Below are positions 18,322 to 27,072 of a stretch of 64,000 nucleotides of DNA, piece by piece; position 1 is the stretch's first letter, and the number at the start of each line of letters is the position of its first letter. The notes beneath the pieces were generated by a model. That model did no database searches. It was not told where the DNA came from and worked only from the letters and a program-made list of their open reading frames with translations. Origin of the DNA: Nonomuraea polychroma. GTDB taxonomy: Bacteria > Actinomycetota > Actinomycetes > Streptosporangiales > Streptosporangiaceae. The DNA lies in the NCBI RefSeq assembly GCF_004011505.1, contig NZ_SAUN01000001.1:10381501-10445500 (forward strand). Direction: 5' to 3'. Made by a program: the position numbers and the translations under genes.

Positions 18322-18367
18322 GATGAGGGGGTCTGTCCCTGGGGAAAGGCCGCCTACCATCGGAGAC

Positions 18368-19549
18368 ATGAGTGAGTTGGCCATGAGCTTCGCGGCCCTG
18401 GCCGGGTTCGTCGTGGGCGCCCTGGCCGTCCTGTTCTACCGAAACCAGATCGAGGCCCCTCGCCGTACCGTCGAGACCGACGGCGTGGAGAGCGGCGCGG
18501 CGCTGCCGCAGGGCGTCGCCTCCGTGCTCGCGGTGCTCCCCTCGTCCGCCGTGGTGCTCGACGCGCACGACCGCGTGCTGCGCGCCAGCTCGGCGGCGCG
18601 GGCCTTCGGCCTGGTCAAGGGCGACCGGCTGATGGCCGCCGAGCTCCTCGCGCTGGCCCGCCAGGTGCGCCGCGACGGCGAGATCCGCGAGAGCGAGATC
18701 GACGTCGCCGGGCACAAGTTCGGCCAGGAAACCACCAACTTCGCGGTACGCGTCGCGCCACTGGGCACCTACGGCCAGGTCCTGGTGCTCGCCGAGGACC
18801 AGACCGAGCGGCGCAGGGTCGAGGCGGTGCGCCGTGACTTCGTCGCCAACGTCAGCCACGAGCTGAAGACCCCGGTCGGCGCGCTGAGCCTGCTGGCCGA
18901 GACCATCCAGGACGCCGCTGACGACCCCGAGGCTGTCACCCGCTTCGCCGGCCGCATGCAACACGAGGCGGCTCGGCTCAACTACCTCGTCCAGGACCTG
19001 ATAACGCTCAGCAGGATCCAGGGCGCCGAGCCCATCCCCACCCCCGGCCAGGTGTCGATCGACGAGGCCATTCACGACGCCATCGACCACTGCAACACCA
19101 AGGCGGTGGCCAAGGACATCGCGCTGGTCTCCGGCGGCACCGAGGGCCTGCGCATCTGGGGCGACGACGAGCTGCTCGTCACCGCGCTGCGCAACCTCAT
19201 CGACAACGCGGTCGCCTACAGCCCCGAGCACACGAGGGTCGTGGTCAGCGTCCGCCCCGCGAACGACTTCGTGGAGATCAGCGTCAGCGATCAAGGCATC
19301 GGCATCCCCGAGGAGGCGCTGGAGCGCATCTTCGAGCGCTTCTTCCGCGTCGACGCGGCCAGATCCCGGGCCACCGGCGGCACGGGGCTCGGTCTCGCTA
19401 TCGTCAAGCACGTCGCCGCGGCCCACGCCGGCGAGGTGTCCGTATGGAGCAAGGAAGGGTCCGGCTCCACCTTCACGCTCCGCCTGCCCGCCTTCGGCGG
19501 GACGGCGGTGGCCGTACCACCCTCGATTCCCCTGGAGACTGCTAAATGA
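18368..19549 (+). CDS. senX3: phosphate-sensing histidine kinase SenX3/PhoR
   Basis: 393-residue sensor kinase. A single N-terminal membrane segment (LAMSFAALAGFVVGALAVLFY, residues about 4-24) is followed by a PAS-like region near 50-150. The dimerisation box has H164 in VSHELKTPVGAL. The ATPase domain holds RNLIDNAVAYSP (N box), DQGIGIPEE (G1) and GGTGLGLAIVKH (G2). The ATG at 18368 starts just before the membrane helix. The stop overlaps the regX3 start as ATGA. It phosphorylates the adjacent response regulator in response to phosphate limitation. Confidence 0.93.
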   Translation: MSELAMSFAALAGFVVGALAVLFYRNQIEAPRRTVETDGVESGAALPQGVASVLAVLPSSAVVLDAHDRVLRASSAARAFGLVKGDRLMAAELLALARQVRRDGEIRESEIDVAGHKFGQETTNFAVRVAPLGTYGQVLVLAEDQTERRRVEAVRRDFVANVSHELKTPVGALSLLAETIQDAADDPEAVTRFAGRMQHEAARLNYLVQDLITLSRIQGAEPIPTPGQVSIDEAIHDAIDHCNTKAVAKDIALVSGGTEGLRIWGDDELLVTALRNLIDNAVAYSPEHTRVVVSVRPANDFVEISVSDQGIGIPEEALERIFERFFRVDAARSRATGGTGLGLAIVKHVAAAHAGEVSVWSKEGSGSTFTLRLPAFGGTAVAVPPSIPLETAK

Positions 19550-20238
19550 CCCGAGTACTGGTCGTCGAGGATGAGGAGTCCTTCTCCGACGCCCTGTCCT
19601 ACATGCTGCGCAAGGAGGGCTTCGAGGTGTCGGTCGCGGCGACCGGACCCGAGGCGCTCGACACGTTCGACCGCAACGGAGCGGATCTGGTGCTGCTCGA
19701 CCTGATGCTGCCAGGTTTGCCCGGTACGGAGGTGTGCCGTTCCCTCCGGCAGCGCTCCAAGGTGCCCGTCATCATGCTGACGGCCAAGGACAGCGAGATC
19801 GACAAGGTCGTCGGCCTCGAGCTGGGGGCCGACGACTACGTCACCAAGCCGTTCTCCTCGCGGGAGCTGGTCGCCCGCATCCGCGCGGTGCTCCGCCGCC
19901 AGGGCGACGTGCCGGAGGAGCTGGAGACCGCGGTGCTGGCCGTCGGCCCCGTGCGCATGGACGTCGACCGGCACGTCGTGGCCGTGCGCGGGGAGCAGGT
20001 GCAGCTGCCGCTGAAGGAGTTCGAGCTGCTGGAGGTCCTGCTGCGCAACGCGGGCCGGGTGCTCACGCGCGGTCAGCTCATCGACCGCGTCTGGGGCGCC
20101 GACTACGTGGGCGACACCAAGACGCTGGACGTCCACGTCAAGCGGCTGCGCGCGAAGATCGAGTCCGACCCGTCCAACCCGCGCTGCATCCTGACGGTGC
20201 GCGGCCTGGGCTACAAGTTCGACGCGGTGGAGGAATAA
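19546..20238 (+). CDS. regX3: OmpR-family response regulator RegX3/PhoP
   Basis: 230-residue regulator. The receiver domain (residues 1-120) has the acidic pair E8/D9, phospho-acceptor D52 in LLDLMLPG and K in VTKPF. The C-terminal OmpR winged helix (about 130-228) ends ILTVRGLGYKF. It is translated with senX3 through an ATGA overlap. It is expected to activate phosphate-scavenging genes and to bind the repeats upstream of senX3. Confidence 0.94.
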   Translation: MTRVLVVEDEESFSDALSYMLRKEGFEVSVAATGPEALDTFDRNGADLVLLDLMLPGLPGTEVCRSLRQRSKVPVIMLTAKDSEIDKVVGLELGADDYVTKPFSSRELVARIRAVLRRQGDVPEELETAVLAVGPVRMDVDRHVVAVRGEQVQLPLKEFELLEVLLRNAGRVLTRGQLIDRVWGADYVGDTKTLDVHVKRLRAKIESDPSNPRCILTVRGLGYKFDAVEE

Positions 20239-20288
20239 CAAAACCCTTGTTCCGGTGCGCGTTTGCCGTACCGGGACAAGGGTTTTGT
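20238..20288. terminator. strong bidirectional terminator after regX3
   Basis: ACAAAACCCTTGT at 20238-20250 pairs perfectly with ACAAGGGTTTTGT at 20276-20288, with a further CCGGT/ACCGG inner stem. The A-tract and T-tract on either side suit termination in both directions, between regX3 and the convergent lipoprotein gene. Confidence 0.9.
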
Positions 20289-20295
20289 CATGCTT

Positions 20296-20874
20296 TTAGT
20301 GTGACTCCTCCGCGTGCGCGGACGGCGTCGGAGTGGGCGTCGGGGCCGGCGTGGCGCCAGGGGCCGGGGGGTAGGCCGCGAATTCGCGGCTGCGCGTGAC
20401 CACAGGCACGTTCATGGACACTGTCCCGGCGTTGGCGAACTGGAGGTCCAGCCTGATGGTCTCGCCGCCCCTGAGACTCTTAGGGATCGCTTCGAGCATG
20501 AGCTGCGGGCTCGGCTTGCCGGTGTTCACGAGCTGGTTGCTCGGCAGCTGGATCGGGGCCGTGACCTTCACCGTGCCCATGCTCCCCGCGGAGACGGCCT
20601 GCAGGGTGTCGGGCGCGCCGGCCGTGTTGAGGATGTTCAGGTAGATCGGGGCCGAGCCGCGCCACGGAAGCTGGGCGCCGGCGTCCGGGCCGAGGATGAA
20701 CGCCTGCGGGATCTGAATGCCGCGAGAGCCGTAAGCGCCCTTCTCGATCAAGGCCTGGCCCTCGACGGGGGCATAGGGCATGTTGGTGGTGGCGTCGAAT
20801 CCAGCCCCGCAGCCGGCGAGTACGGGGGCTGCCAAGAACGCGGCGGCTACGGCAATCCAGCGTCGGCTGGTCAC
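20296..20874 (-). CDS. PCu(A)C-like (DUF461) copper-chaperone-type lipoprotein
   Basis: 192-residue exported lipoprotein. The signal peptide ends in lipobox LAGC (near residues 16-19). The body looks like the PCu(A)C fold: [18 protein letters not shown], then [20 protein letters not shown]. The C-terminal tail is Pro/Thr-rich and His-ended. The metal motif of the family (HM...M...HxM) is not intact: the position normally His-Met reads SM and the later HVM is replaced by PQLM. The GTG at 20874 has AAGGAG 9 bases upstream; an ATG at 20901 is possible. Copper binding is therefore doubtful. Confidence 0.65.
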   Translation of the reverse strand: MTSRRWIAVAAAFLAAPVLAGCGAGFDATTNMPYAPVEGQALIEKGAYGSRGIQIPQAFILGPDAGAQLPWRGSAPIYLNILNTAGAPDTLQAVSAGSMGTVKVTAPIQLPSNQLVNTGKPSPQLMLEAIPKSLRGGETIRLDLQFANAGTVSMNVPVVTRSREFAAYPPAPGATPAPTPTPTPSAHAEESH

Positions 20875-20997
20875 GGGCGGGTTCTCCTTGGTCTTGCGCA
20901 TGCGTGTAGGGCAGCGCCCACCATATCCGCCCCAATCCATGGTCATATCAACACCCCCGCAGGTCATTCGCTATGTCCGGAATGGAGTTTCATAGAG

Positions 20998-21025
20998 TTG
21001 ACCGTTTGTCAAGCCCTAATATGCG
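20998..21025 (+). promoter_or_regulatory. possible carD promoter
   Basis: TTGACC at 20998-21003 and TATGCG at 21020-21025 are spaced 16 bases, like a housekeeping-sigma promoter, about 90 bases upstream of the carD ATG. The remainder of 20875-21114 shows no coding signal. Confidence 0.35.
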
Positions 21026-21114
21026 GCCTTGACCTGCAGTTATGGGGTTTTCACTGTTCCGGGAGCCTGTGGATGCGTGGTACGCTGGAGTACAGCGGAA
21101 GGGGTACTTGTCAC

Positions 21115-21597
21115 ATGACTTTCCAGGTCGGCGACACTGTCGTCTACCCCCACCATGGGGCTGCTCGGATCGAAGCAATCACGACGCGATCCATCAAGGG
21201 TGAGGAAAAGACCTACCTGGTGCTCAAGGTCGACAAGGGCGACCTTACCGTCCAGGTGCCAGCTGAAAACGCAGAACTCGTCGGTGTGCGCGATGTTGTC
21301 GGTCAGGAAGGCCTTGAGAGGGTTTTCGACGTCCTTCGGATGCCGCACACGGAAGAGCCGACCAACTGGTCTCGTCGCTACAAGGCCAATCTGGAAAAGC
21401 TCGCCTCCGGCGATGTGAACAAGGTCGCCGAGGTGGTTCGGGACCTGTGGCGGAGGGACCGCGAACGTGGTCTTTCCGCAGGCGAGAAGCGTATGCTCGC
21501 CAAGGCACGGCAGATCCTGGTCAGTGAGTTGGCCCTGGCCGAGAAGACCAATGAGGACAAGGCTGAGGCCCTGCTCGACGAGGTCCTCAACTCCTGA
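21115..21597 (+). CDS. carD: CarD-family RNA polymerase-binding regulator
   Basis: 160-residue protein. The N-terminal Tudor-like RNAP-interaction domain ([18 protein letters not shown], about residues 3-60) is followed by a helical DNA-binding domain with the [13 protein letters not shown] and [19 protein letters not shown] segments. CarD stabilises open complexes, especially at rRNA promoters, and is essential in mycobacteria. The ATG at 21115 has a GGAAGGGG site upstream. ispF follows after 17 bases on the same strand; ispD, which I expect between them from mycobacterial order, is absent. Confidence 0.95.
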   Translation: MTFQVGDTVVYPHHGAARIEAITTRSIKGEEKTYLVLKVDKGDLTVQVPAENAELVGVRDVVGQEGLERVFDVLRMPHTEEPTNWSRRYKANLEKLASGDVNKVAEVVRDLWRRDRERGLSAGEKRMLAKARQILVSELALAEKTNEDKAEALLDEVLNS

Positions 21598-21614
21598 GCG
21601 CGAATCTTCCACGG

Positions 21615-22088
21615 GTGGGCGTCGGAGTCGACGTCCACCCGTTCAGTTCAAGCGCTTCGGGACGAGAGCTCAACCTCGCCGGCCTGCATTGGCCGGGTGA
21701 GATCGGGCTGGACGGCCACTCCGACGGCGATGCAGCCGCGCACGCCGCGTGCGATGCGCTGCTGTCCGCCGCCGGGCTGGGCGACCTCGGCCTGCTGTTC
21801 GGCACCGCCGACCCGCGCTGGGCCGGCGCCTCGGGCGCTGCGCTGCTCGAGGAGACCGCCCGCCAGGTTCGTGCCGCGGGCTATGAGATCGGCAATGTGG
21901 CCATCCAAGTGATCGGCAACCGGCCCAGGCTGGCGCCGCGCCGTGCGGAGGCCGAGAAGGCGCTCGGCGCCGCCGTGGGAGCGCCGGTGAGCGTCTCCGC
22001 CACCACCACCGACGGGCTCGGCCTGACGGGGCGTGGAGAGGGCATCGCGGCCATCGCGACCGCGTTGGTAGTCAACCTTCCCGCGTAG
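21615..22088 (+). CDS. ispF: 2-C-methyl-D-erythritol 2,4-cyclodiphosphate synthase
   Basis: 157-residue MEP-pathway enzyme of isoprenoid synthesis. Metal ligands D6 and H8 are in [24 protein letters not shown] near 34-50 carries the third ligand, and the C-terminal [17 protein letters not shown] is the family signature. The length matches the family. The GTG start at 21615 is the only one giving the conserved N-terminus. It probably shares a transcript with carD and is followed by a terminator hairpin. Confidence 0.95.
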   Translation: MGVGVDVHPFSSSASGRELNLAGLHWPGEIGLDGHSDGDAAAHAACDALLSAAGLGDLGLLFGTADPRWAGASGAALLEETARQVRAAGYEIGNVAIQVIGNRPRLAPRRAEAEKALGAAVGAPVSVSATTTDGLGLTGRGEGIAAIATALVVNLPA

Positions 22089-22154
22089 CCGGGCGTCTTC
22101 ATGGTGGGATACGTGAGGGTGTCCTGGCGGGTCGTCGCCTAGCCCGCCTCATGC

Positions 22155-22198
22155 GAAGGCGGCGGTTCGTCACTGGCGCGGTACGGACCGCCGCCTTC
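22155..22198 (+). terminator. hairpin terminator after ispF
   Basis: A 12-bp perfect stem, GAAGGCGGCGGT at 22155-22166 with ACCGCCGCCTTC at 22187-22198, has a 20-base loop and a CTCTTT run after it. It lies 66 bases past the ispF stop. Confidence 0.7.
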
Positions 22199-22274
22199 CT
22201 CTTTGGGTTGTTTGTCCAGTTCGGGGGGTAGGTCTCCCCCCAGACCATGTGAACGTCTTCGGGGGGAGCAACAC

Positions 22275-22562
22275 ATGATCGGCGCGATTGTCTCCGCTCT
22301 CGTCATCGGCGCCATCGTCGGTGCGCTGGCCAGGCTGATAGTGCCCGGCAAGCAGAGCATGTCCATCGGCCTGACCCTGATCGTCGGTATCGTGGCCGCG
22401 CTGATCGGGACACTGATAGCGCACGCGTTCGGCTGGGCCGACACGCGTGGTATCGACTGGATCGAGCACATACTCCAGCTCGCGCTGGCGGTCGTGGGTG
22501 TGCTCCTCGTGACCCGAATGGGCATGGGGCGCACCGGAAAAACCCGTGGGACACCCACCTGA
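22275..22562 (+). CDS. GlsB/YeaQ/YmgE family stress-related membrane protein (copy 1)
   Basis: 95-residue small membrane protein with three hydrophobic helices (MIGAIVSALVIGAIVGALAR; SIGLTLIVGIVAALIGTLIAH; HILQLALAVVGVLLVTR) and the family LIVPGKQSM loop between the first two. The ATG at 22275 follows a GGGGGGAG site; a longer frame from 22203 adds a non-membrane stretch. The family is stress-associated; its biochemical role is unknown. A paralogue follows in tandem about 100 bases downstream. Confidence 0.85.
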   Translation: MIGAIVSALVIGAIVGALARLIVPGKQSMSIGLTLIVGIVAALIGTLIAHAFGWADTRGIDWIEHILQLALAVVGVLLVTRMGMGRTGKTRGTPT

Positions 22563-22615
22563 CCTGCTCGTACACCAAGACCGCGCATAATCGCCGTAGA
22601 TCGGGTAGCGAGCAT

Positions 22616-22648
22616 CCCCGTGGGAGTGAACCGCTCACTCTCACGGGG
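22616..22648 (+). promoter_or_regulatory. long hairpin ending at the ribosome site of copy 2
   Basis: CCCCGTGGGAGTGA (22616-22629) pairs with TCACTCTCACGGGG (22635-22648) as a 14-bp stem with one G-U pair and a 5-base ACCGC loop. The 3' arm ends inside the GGGGAGG ribosome site of the second GlsB-like gene. It could be a terminator of copy 1, or a translational control element of copy 2. Confidence 0.6.
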
Positions 22649-22660
22649 AGGTTTCATGTC

Positions 22661-22930
22661 ATGACAATCCAATCCATCCTTGGCGCCATTGTGATTGGCG
22701 CCGTGATTGGCGCAATCGGTCGCCTGTTGCTTCCCGGCAGGCAGGCCATCGGGTGGATCCTCACCATCGTCGTCGGCATCGTGGCCGCCCTCCTGGGCAC
22801 GCTGCTCGCGCAGGTGCTCGGCGTGCAGACGACGCCGGGCATCGACTGGATCGAGCTGGTGATGCAGGTGGTGCTGGCAATTGTCGGCGTCGGCCTGGTC
22901 GCGGGGCTCCGGCGGGGGACCAGCGTCTAG
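22661..22930 (+). CDS. GlsB/YeaQ/YmgE family stress-related membrane protein (copy 2)
   Basis: 89-residue paralogue of the preceding gene with the same plan: three hydrophobic helices and the RLLLPGRQAIGW loop. The segment TTPGIDWIELVMQVVLAIVGVG mirrors TRGIDWIEHILQLALAVVGV of copy 1. The ATG at 22661 lies 9 bases after GGGGAGG at 22645-22651. It likely arose by tandem duplication. Confidence 0.85.
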   Translation: MTIQSILGAIVIGAVIGAIGRLLLPGRQAIGWILTIVVGIVAALLGTLLAQVLGVQTTPGIDWIELVMQVVLAIVGVGLVAGLRRGTSV

Positions 22931-22943
22931 ACGGAGATACATC

Positions 22944-22976
22944 GGCCCGCCCGGAAGCACGGCTTCCGGGCGGGCC
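22944..22976. terminator. perfect 15-bp terminator stem
   Basis: GGCCCGCCCGGAAGC at 22944-22958 pairs with GCTTCCGGGCGGGCC at 22962-22976 around a 3-base ACG loop, with TTCT following. It separates the GlsB-like gene from the convergent DUF2637-like gene. Confidence 0.85.
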
Positions 22977-23008
22977 TTCTACGCCTTCTACGGTTGGGCC
23001 TCTCAGCG

Positions 23009-24193
23009 TCAGTCTTCTGGTGGGCGAGGGCTGCTGCGTAGGCGGCCCGAAGGCGCCGGGGTGTCGTCGTGGACCGCCGGGTGCGGCGTGGTGTCCTCTG
23101 AACCCTCCTCGCGCTGCTCCGCGACGTCGACGTCGGCTTGATGATCGTCGGCTTGGTCTGCCGTCGTCCGCGGCTCGCCGTCGTCGGCGACCTCTGGGCC
23201 GTGCAACGGGTCGGGGACTCCCTCATCCTCCTCGAAGACCGGATGCGGCTGGGTGTCGGCGTCCCTGTCGTCGCTGTCGTCTCTCACGTCCGGGCGCGGG
23301 TGGACCAGGACGTCGGTCGGCTTGACCCGGTCACCCCAGCGGACAGGGCGGGTCTCGGGCTCTGGCGCGAGCTCCTCGCCATCCTCATGAACGGGCTCAG
23401 CGGCTGCCCAGGCGTGCTCCTGCTCCTGAACGGGCTTTTGAGCGTGGTCCTGGGCGCGCTCGTGAGCCTGTTCCTCGGCGGGCTCGTGTGTTGGCTCCTG
23501 GGCGGGCTCGTGTGTCAGCTCCTTGGCCGGCCATTCGGTCACCCGCGCCGAGACCGGCAACTGCTCCTCAGCGGAGGCCAAGGGGCGATCCTGCGCCGGC
23601 ACCGGCGGCGTCTCGGGTGCGGCGGTGGGGCCGACCAGCGGCGTGGGCTCCATCACGGGCGCAGGCGCCTCGGGGACCAGCGGAGGCGGCGTCTCGGCGG
23701 GCCGGCCACGGTGGAAGGGCACGATGTCCGGTTCCCTCGTGCCGTCGTCCCCCTCATCGTCCCTGGAGGCCCGGCGTCCCTGCACGTTCTTGATCATCAG
23801 CAGCCACAACCACAGGGCCACGGCCAGCATGATCCAGGGCGCCAGGGCCACGCCTATGGCCGTCTGCCGTACGTCGAAAACGAACCGCACCGCCGTGGCG
23901 ACGTTCGCCGCCGCCGCGGCCACGATGAGCAGGACCAGCACGATCGCCGCCTGCACCCGCGCCAGCAGCCCGGCCGAGCGCAGCAGCAACAGGCCGATCA
24001 GCGCGACCACGAGAAGCGCGTCGAACGCGGCCGGATAGAGGAAGGCGAGGTCCGGCCTGGCCTCGCCGGTGACGGCGAGGTCACGAAGGTCGTCGAAGGA
24101 GAGCACGCAGGCGGCGCCGGTGAGGGCGGCGACCGCGAGCCCGGCCAGGGCGATGCCCAGGCGACGGAGCGTAGAGGGGGGAGTCACGTCCAT
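23009..24193 (-). CDS. DUF2637-like membrane protein with long Glu/Pro/His-rich tail
   Basis: 394-residue protein. Residues about 1-140 hold four hydrophobic helices (LGIALAGLAVAALTGAACVL; YPAAFDALLVVALIGLLLL; VQAAIVLVLLIVAAAAANVA; IGVALAPWIMLAVALWLWLL), resembling DUF2637 proteins of actinobacteria. The remaining 250 residues are disordered and acidic, including degenerate repeats of the HEPAQEP / HEPAEEQ / HERAQDH type near 220-255. The ATG at 24193 is used. The function is unknown. Confidence 0.65.
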   Translation of the reverse strand: MDVTPPSTLRRLGIALAGLAVAALTGAACVLSFDDLRDLAVTGEARPDLAFLYPAAFDALLVVALIGLLLLRSAGLLARVQAAIVLVLLIVAAAAANVATAVRFVFDVRQTAIGVALAPWIMLAVALWLWLLMIKNVQGRRASRDDEGDDGTREPDIVPFHRGRPAETPPPLVPEAPAPVMEPTPLVGPTAAPETPPVPAQDRPLASAEEQLPVSARVTEWPAKELTHEPAQEPTHEPAEEQAHERAQDHAQKPVQEQEHAWAAAEPVHEDGEELAPEPETRPVRWGDRVKPTDVLVHPRPDVRDDSDDRDADTQPHPVFEEDEGVPDPLHGPEVADDGEPRTTADQADDHQADVDVAEQREEGSEDTTPHPAVHDDTPAPSGRLRSSPRPPED

Positions 24194-24246
24194 GGCGCTT
24201 TCGAGCCTACAGAAGAATGGGGATCAAGACCGATCAAGGGAGAGAC

Positions 24247-24633
24247 ATGCCCCAGCTGCCGGAAGAAGCACGCAAACTCCTGGACGCGCCGAACTTCGCG
24301 ACGGTGACGAGCATCAACCCCGACGGCGGGCCGCAGTCGACGGTCGTGTGGGTGCGTACGGACGGCGACGACGTGATCTTCTCGACCGCCAAGGGGCGGA
24401 GGAAGCCGCTCAACTTCGAGCGCGATCCCCGGGCGAGCCTGCTGGTCATCGACCCGGATGACCCGTACCGGTATGTGGAGGTTCGTGGGCGCGTGACCAT
24501 GACGCCTGACCCCACGGGCGCGCTCATCGAAGAGCTCTCGCAGAAGTATCGGGGCCAGTCGTGGGAGGACAAGCCGGGCGTTGAACGGCTGATTGTCCGG
24601 ATCCGGCCGGACAGGGTCACGTTGCGGGGCTGA
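24247..24633 (+). CDS. PPOX-class F420/FMN-dependent enzyme
   Basis: 128-residue split-barrel flavin/deazaflavin protein: LLDAPNFATVTSINPDGGPQ (residues about 11-30), then VIFSTAKGRRKPLNFERDPRA near 48-68 and DPYRYVEVRGRV near 78-90. Actinobacterial members reduce or oxidise small substrates with F420 or FMN. The ATG at 24247 has a GGGAG site; an earlier ATG at 24217 is less likely. It lies 43 bases before cysS. Confidence 0.8.
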   Translation: MPQLPEEARKLLDAPNFATVTSINPDGGPQSTVVWVRTDGDDVIFSTAKGRRKPLNFERDPRASLLVIDPDDPYRYVEVRGRVTMTPDPTGALIEELSQKYRGQSWEDKPGVERLIVRIRPDRVTLRG

Positions 24634-24676
24634 TTTATCGACGTGATAACGCCGCCAAGGCATTAGCCTTGCGTTC

Positions 24677-26068
24677 GTGAGCCTGCACATCTACGACACC
24701 AGCACGCGCGCCATCCGTGAATTCGTTCCGGTCGAAGCCGGCCGGGCGTCGATTTACCTGTGTGGAGCGACCGTGCAGGCTCCTCCGCACATCGGGCACA
24801 TCCGCTCAGGTGTGAACTTCGACGTGCTGCGGCGCTGGCTGGCGCGTTCCGGCTATGACGTGACGTTCTGCCGCAACGTCACGGACATCGATGACAAGAT
24901 CATCAGGGTCGCGGCCGAGGAGAGCGTTCCCTGGTTCGTGGTGGCCGAGCGCAACCAGCGGGCCTTCACATGGGCCTACGACACGCTGGGCTGCCTGCCG
25001 CCGACGGTCGAGCCGCGGGCCACGGGACACGTACCCGAGATGATCACGCTGATGCAGCGGCTGATCGACCTCGGCCACGCCTACGCCTCAGGCGGCGACG
25101 TCTACTTCAACGTGCAGTCCTACGCCGACCGCTACGGCTCTCTCTCCAACCAGAAGGTGGAGAACATGCGGGCCGCGGCCGACACCGACGACGAGTCGTG
25201 CAAGCGCGACCCGCGCGACTTCGCCCTGTGGAAGGGCGAGAAGCCGGGCGAGCCGACCTGGCCGACGCCCTGGGGCCCTGGGCGTCCGGGCTGGCACCTG
25301 GAGTGCTCGGCCATGGCGACGAAATACCTCGGGCCGACGTTCGACATTCACGGGGGCGGGATCGACCTGATCTTCCCGCACCACGAAAACGAGATCGCCC
25401 AGTCCCAGGCGGCCGGTGACGGGTTCGCCCGCTACTGGATGCACAACGGCATGCTCAAGATCGGCGCCGAGAAGATGAGCAAGTCGCTCGGCAACTCGCT
25501 GCTGATCCCTGAGATGGTGCAGAAGGTGCGGCCGGTGGAGCTGCGCTACTACCTGGCGGCGCCGCATTACCGCTCCTCGATCGAATACTCGGAGGAGGCG
25601 CTGCAGGAGGCGGCGGCCGCCTACCAGCGCATCGAGGGGTTCGTGACCCGCGCCGCCGAGGTGATCCACGACGTGGACGCCGACGCTCCGCTGCCGCAGG
25701 CGTTCGTGGACGCGCTCAACGACGACCTGGGCACGCCTCAGGCGCTGGCGGTCGTGCACGAGGTGGTGCGCGAGGGCAACGTGGCGCTGTCGCGGGGCGA
25801 CAAGGAGGCTGTGGCGCGGCTGCTGGCCGAGACGCAGAACATGCTGGACGTCCTCGGCCTCGACCCGCGTTCACCGCAGTGGCGGGGCGCCGGTTCGGAC
25901 CTGGCTCCCGTGGTGGACGCGCTGGTGGCGGTGGCGCTGGAGCAGCGGAAGGCGGCCCGGGCGCGCAAGGACTACGCGGCGGCGGACGCGATCAGGGACC
26001 AGCTGGCGGCGGCGGGCATCACGGTGGAGGACACGCCGCACGGGCCCCGCTGGGAGCTCTCCCACTAG
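24677..26068 (+). CDS. cysS: cysteinyl-tRNA synthetase
   Basis: 463-residue class I synthetase. The HIGH motif (PHIGHIRS) is at residues about 37-44, KMSKS near 266-270, and zinc ligands are in YLCGATV, LECSAM and HHENE. A DALR domain and a C-terminal tail ([18 protein letters not shown]) are present, so this is CysS and not the shorter, tail-less MshC of mycothiol synthesis. The start is a GTG at 24677. In mycobacteria cysS is followed by rlmB; here about 5.2 kb of accessory genes intervene. Its TAG overlaps the stop of the convergent LLM gene. Confidence 0.93.
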   Translation: MSLHIYDTSTRAIREFVPVEAGRASIYLCGATVQAPPHIGHIRSGVNFDVLRRWLARSGYDVTFCRNVTDIDDKIIRVAAEESVPWFVVAERNQRAFTWAYDTLGCLPPTVEPRATGHVPEMITLMQRLIDLGHAYASGGDVYFNVQSYADRYGSLSNQKVENMRAAADTDDESCKRDPRDFALWKGEKPGEPTWPTPWGPGRPGWHLECSAMATKYLGPTFDIHGGGIDLIFPHHENEIAQSQAAGDGFARYWMHNGMLKIGAEKMSKSLGNSLLIPEMVQKVRPVELRYYLAAPHYRSSIEYSEEALQEAAAAYQRIEGFVTRAAEVIHDVDADAPLPQAFVDALNDDLGTPQALAVVHEVVREGNVALSRGDKEAVARLLAETQNMLDVLGLDPRSPQWRGAGSDLAPVVDALVAVALEQRKAARARKDYAAADAIRDQLAAAGITVEDTPHGPRWELSH

Positions 26069-26967
26069 CCCTGCTGCCCCACTGCGAGGGCTCTCGCTTC
26101 GGCGAGCAGCTCCGCTTGCCGCGGCCAGTCGCCGCCGTCGAGGCCGAGTCCGACCGCGTCGGCTCCGGCGGCGGCGTACGCGGCCAGGCGCTCGGCCACC
26201 TGCGCCGGGCTGCCGGTCACCGGGACGCTCGCCGCCTCCTCGGGCGACATCCGGTGCACGTCGACCAGGGAACGCACGAAGGACTCCACAGCGGCCGCGG
26301 TGTCACCCGCGAGGAAGGCGTGACCGCCCACGGAGATCGCGGGCACGGGCCGCCCGAGCTCGTGGGCGATCTCACGCAACCGCGCCGCTTTCCCCGCCAG
26401 GTCCTCCGGGCTGATGAGGGAGGGGGTCCACCCGTCCCCATACGCCACGGCGCGGCGCATCGCGGCCTCGGAGTTCCCGCCGATCAGGATGGGCGGGACC
26501 GGGGCAGCCGGGGCCAGGACCACCTTCTCGCCGGGAATCATCTCGGCCGGTTCTCCCCGGATGAGGCGCGGCAGGAGCTCCAGCGCGGCGTCGGCGCGGC
26601 GGCCCCGCTCTCCCCGCGGTGCTCCGCCGGCCGCGCGCCAGAACGGCGACCCCGGAAAGCCGCCGAGGCCGACTCCGAGCACGACACGGCCGCCGGACAA
26701 ATGCTGGAGTGTCTGGATCTGTGCGGCGAGCCAGGCGGCGGGGCGGAGTGGCAGAGACAACACACCGAATTCCAGTTTGATCGTGCTGGTAACGGCTGCG
26801 ACGGCAGCCAGGACGAGGGTGGGGTCGAATCCTGGCGTACCGTCGCCGATGAGCAGATCCGGCATCCCGACGGCGTCGTACCCGAGGGCTTCCAGGTGGC
26901 AAGCCATGGCGATGGCGGGAAGGCCGGAGTCGTCGGCAGGCAGGCTCGTGATGATCTGCATCGTCAT
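26065..26967 (-). CDS. LLM-class F420/FMN-dependent oxidoreductase
   Basis: 300-residue luciferase-like TIM-barrel oxidoreductase. It shows [14 protein letters not shown] near residues 29-42, [22 protein letters not shown] near 61-85 and the [14 protein letters not shown] phosphate-binding stretch near 89-102. [22 protein letters not shown], near 160-180, is typical of F420-dependent members. The substrate is unknown. The stop overlaps that of cysS. It is the first gene of the insert between cysS and rlmB. Confidence 0.85.
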   Translation of the reverse strand: MTMQIITSLPADDSGLPAIAMACHLEALGYDAVGMPDLLIGDGTPGFDPTLVLAAVAAVTSTIKLEFGVLSLPLRPAAWLAAQIQTLQHLSGGRVVLGVGLGGFPGSPFWRAAGGAPRGERGRRADAALELLPRLIRGEPAEMIPGEKVVLAPAAPVPPILIGGNSEAAMRRAVAYGDGWTPSLISPEDLAGKAARLREIAHELGRPVPAISVGGHAFLAGDTAAAVESFVRSLVDVHRMSPEEAASVPVTGSPAQVAERLAAYAAAGADAVGLGLDGGDWPRQAELLAEARALAVGQQG

Positions 26968-27072
26968 CCTTGTGTGTGGCGGGCGGAACCGGATGACACG
27001 ACGCTAAAACCTCAACCGGGATCGAGGTCAATTCCGCCTGGGGCCTTCGGCCGACAACATGCCAGAGATCCC

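Noticed and set aside
24677-26068. MshC (mycothiol ligase) instead of CysS
   Set aside because: Length, C-terminal DALR/tail region and the [18 protein letters not shown] stretch fit CysS; MshC lacks the tail.
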